Assembly: GCA_013202615.1 (NCBI GenBank)
Contig: JABMRL010000140.1
Span: forward strand, 1-6,793
From: Dehalococcoidia bacterium
Lineage (GTDB): Bacteria > Chloroflexota > Dehalococcoidia > Dehalococcoidales > RBG-16-60-22
Length of the DNA stretch: 6,793 nt
Direction of reading: 5' to 3'
Both the position numbers and the translations under genes were made by a program. The notes below the pieces were generated by a model. It was not told the origin of the DNA and did not search any database. It was given only the letters and a program-made list of their open reading frames with translations. Positions 5,780 through 6,793 of the stretch are shown here, piece after piece (position 1 is the first letter of the stretch; each line of letters begins with the position of its first letter).

Positions 5780-6793
5780 ATGATAGACAGGTACAACCCG
5801 CAGGAAATCGAAAGGAAATGGCAACAGCGCTGGGATGATGACCAGCTCTACCGGGTCAGCGAAGATGACCCGAGGCCGAAATACTACGCGCTGACCATGT
5901 TTCCCTACACGTCCGGCGACCTTCACATCGGGCACTGGTATGCCATGGCGCCTTCAGATGTCCACGCCCGTTTCAAGCGCTTGCAGGGCTATAACGTGCT
6001 CCACCCCATGGGTTTTGATGCCTTCGGCCTCCCCGCCGAGAACGCCGCCATCAAGCGCGGTATTCATCCTTTCACCTGGACGATGCAGAACGTTGAAAAC
6101 ATGCGTCGCCAGCTCCGCAGCATCGGCGCTATATACGATTGGAGCCGGGAAGTGGTCACCTGCCTGCCCGAGTACTACAAATGGACGGAGTGGTTTTTCC
6201 TGAAGCTGTACGAAGCCGGTCTGGCCTATCGTGGCAAAGCGCCGGTGAACTGGTGCCCCAAATGCCAGACGGTGCTCGCCAACGAGCAGGTGCTGGGCAC
6301 CGGCTCTTGCGAGCGTTGCGGTACCGCGGTTACCCGCCGTGACCTTGAGCAATGGTTCTTCCGCATCACCAGATATGCCGATGAAATGTTGAACTTCGAC
6401 GGTATTGACTGGCCGGAGCGCATACGAATTATGCAGCGAAACTGGATAGGCCGCAGCGAGGGAACGGAGATATTCTTCACCCTCGACCACCCGGGCACGC
6501 CAGAAAAAGAAATCCGGGTGTTTACCACCCGTCCGGACACCACTTATGGCGTTACCTTCATGGTGTTCGCGCCCGAGCACCCACTGGTCTCCGTGCTGAC
6601 CACGCCGGAGAAAAAGGCCGAGGTTGACGCCTACATCGAGAGGTCAAGACGTTTAAGCGAGATAGAGAGACTGTCCACTGAGAAGGAAAAAGACGGAGTC
6701 TTTATCGGGTCGTACTGCACCAACCACCTGACCGGGGAGAAGGTTCCCATCTGGATTGCCGACTACGTGCTTTTAAGCTACGGCACGGGAGCA
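5780..6793 (+). CDS. leuS: Leucyl-tRNA synthetase, 3'-truncated by the window
   Basis: Class I aminoacyl-tRNA synthetase that charges tRNA-Leu in the cytoplasm. The first 338 codons are present, about 40 percent of a usual bacterial LeuRS of some 820-870 residues. Visible parts in order: YNPQEIERKWQQRW N-terminus, the HIGH signature at 49-52 (GDLHIGHW), HPMGFDAFGLPAENAA (75-90), a zinc ribbon with C159/C162 (CPKC) and C177/C180 (CERC), and the start of the CP1 editing domain from about 225. In it, TTRPDTTYGVTF (249-260) includes T254, equal to the E. coli specificity threonine T252. The KMSKS loop lies beyond the window. GGAGG (5771-5775) is 4 nt before the ATG. An in-frame TAG at 5756-5758, with no other start codon after it, fixes this start. 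The frame stays open to the last base. Confidence 0.97.
   Translation, partial: MIDRYNPQEIERKWQQRWDDDQLYRVSEDDPRPKYYALTMFPYTSGDLHIGHWYAMAPSDVHARFKRLQGYNVLHPMGFDAFGLPAENAAIKRGIHPFTWTMQNVENMRRQLRSIGAIYDWSREVVTCLPEYYKWTEWFFLKLYEAGLAYRGKAPVNWCPKCQTVLANEQVLGTGSCERCGTAVTRRDLEQWFFRITRYADEMLNFDGIDWPERIRIMQRNWIGRSEGTEIFFTLDHPGTPEKEIRVFTTRPDTTYGVTFMVFAPEHPLVSVLTTPEKKAEVDAYIERSRRLSEIERLSTEKEKDGVFIGSYCTNHLTGEKVPIWIADYVLLSYGTGA

Noticed and set aside
5655..5780. T-box riboswitch before leuS
   Set aside because: The conserved AGGGTGGnACCGCG-type core is absent (the nearest text is GTGGTGAACTAC), and the leader is too short for the usual stem I with a leucine specifier.
5954..6580. Minus-strand open frame of 208 codons within the leuS region
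   Set aside because: It lies wholly antisense to leuS, whose frame has the HIGH, zinc-ribbon and editing motifs. The antisense product has no recognisable motif and a low-complexity composition.

Overview
The window looks like a chromosomal segment of a bacterium with moderately high GC. The best guess is a member of the Chloroflexota, probably Dehalococcoidia-like. This rests on the gene set (complex I membrane subunits, a DUF5679-type zinc-ribbon miniprotein and leuS), on TTG start codons, and on family recognition from memory. No rRNA or other taxonomic marker is present, so the assignment is tentative. I see no mobile element, CRISPR array or tRNA.

Layout. Positions 1-1022 hold the 3' two thirds of nuoM, followed after 21 nt by complete nuoN (1044-2504, TTG start). 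These encode two antiporter-like, proton-pumping subunits of respiratory complex I and are the end of a nuo operon that begins outside the window. nuoN runs tail to tail into a minus-strand operon and the two stop codons overlap. That operon reads from about 5134 down to 2501. It holds a possible 23-residue single-helix membrane peptide (5042-5113), then two tandem paralogous major facilitator transporters (3776-5038 and 2501-3769) related to the oxalate/monocarboxylate carrier branch. Positions 5114-5368 form a divergent AT-rich promoter region.

On the plus strand, a 46-residue four-cysteine protein of the DUF5679 type (5369-5509) is a self-contained transcription unit. It has a consensus -35, a strong ribosome binding site and an intrinsic terminator (5541-5587). 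After a leader region of about 190 nt, the 5' 338 codons of leuS (leucyl-tRNA synthetase) start at 5780 and run off the window.

The genes do not form one pathway: they are respiratory energy conservation, carboxylate-type transport and translation. The two least ordinary points are the micro-ORF fused by translational coupling to the first transporter, and the leuS leader. The leader has a promoter candidate, a strong SD with no gene behind it, a terminator-like hairpin and short ORFs before leuS, which suggests attenuation-type control.
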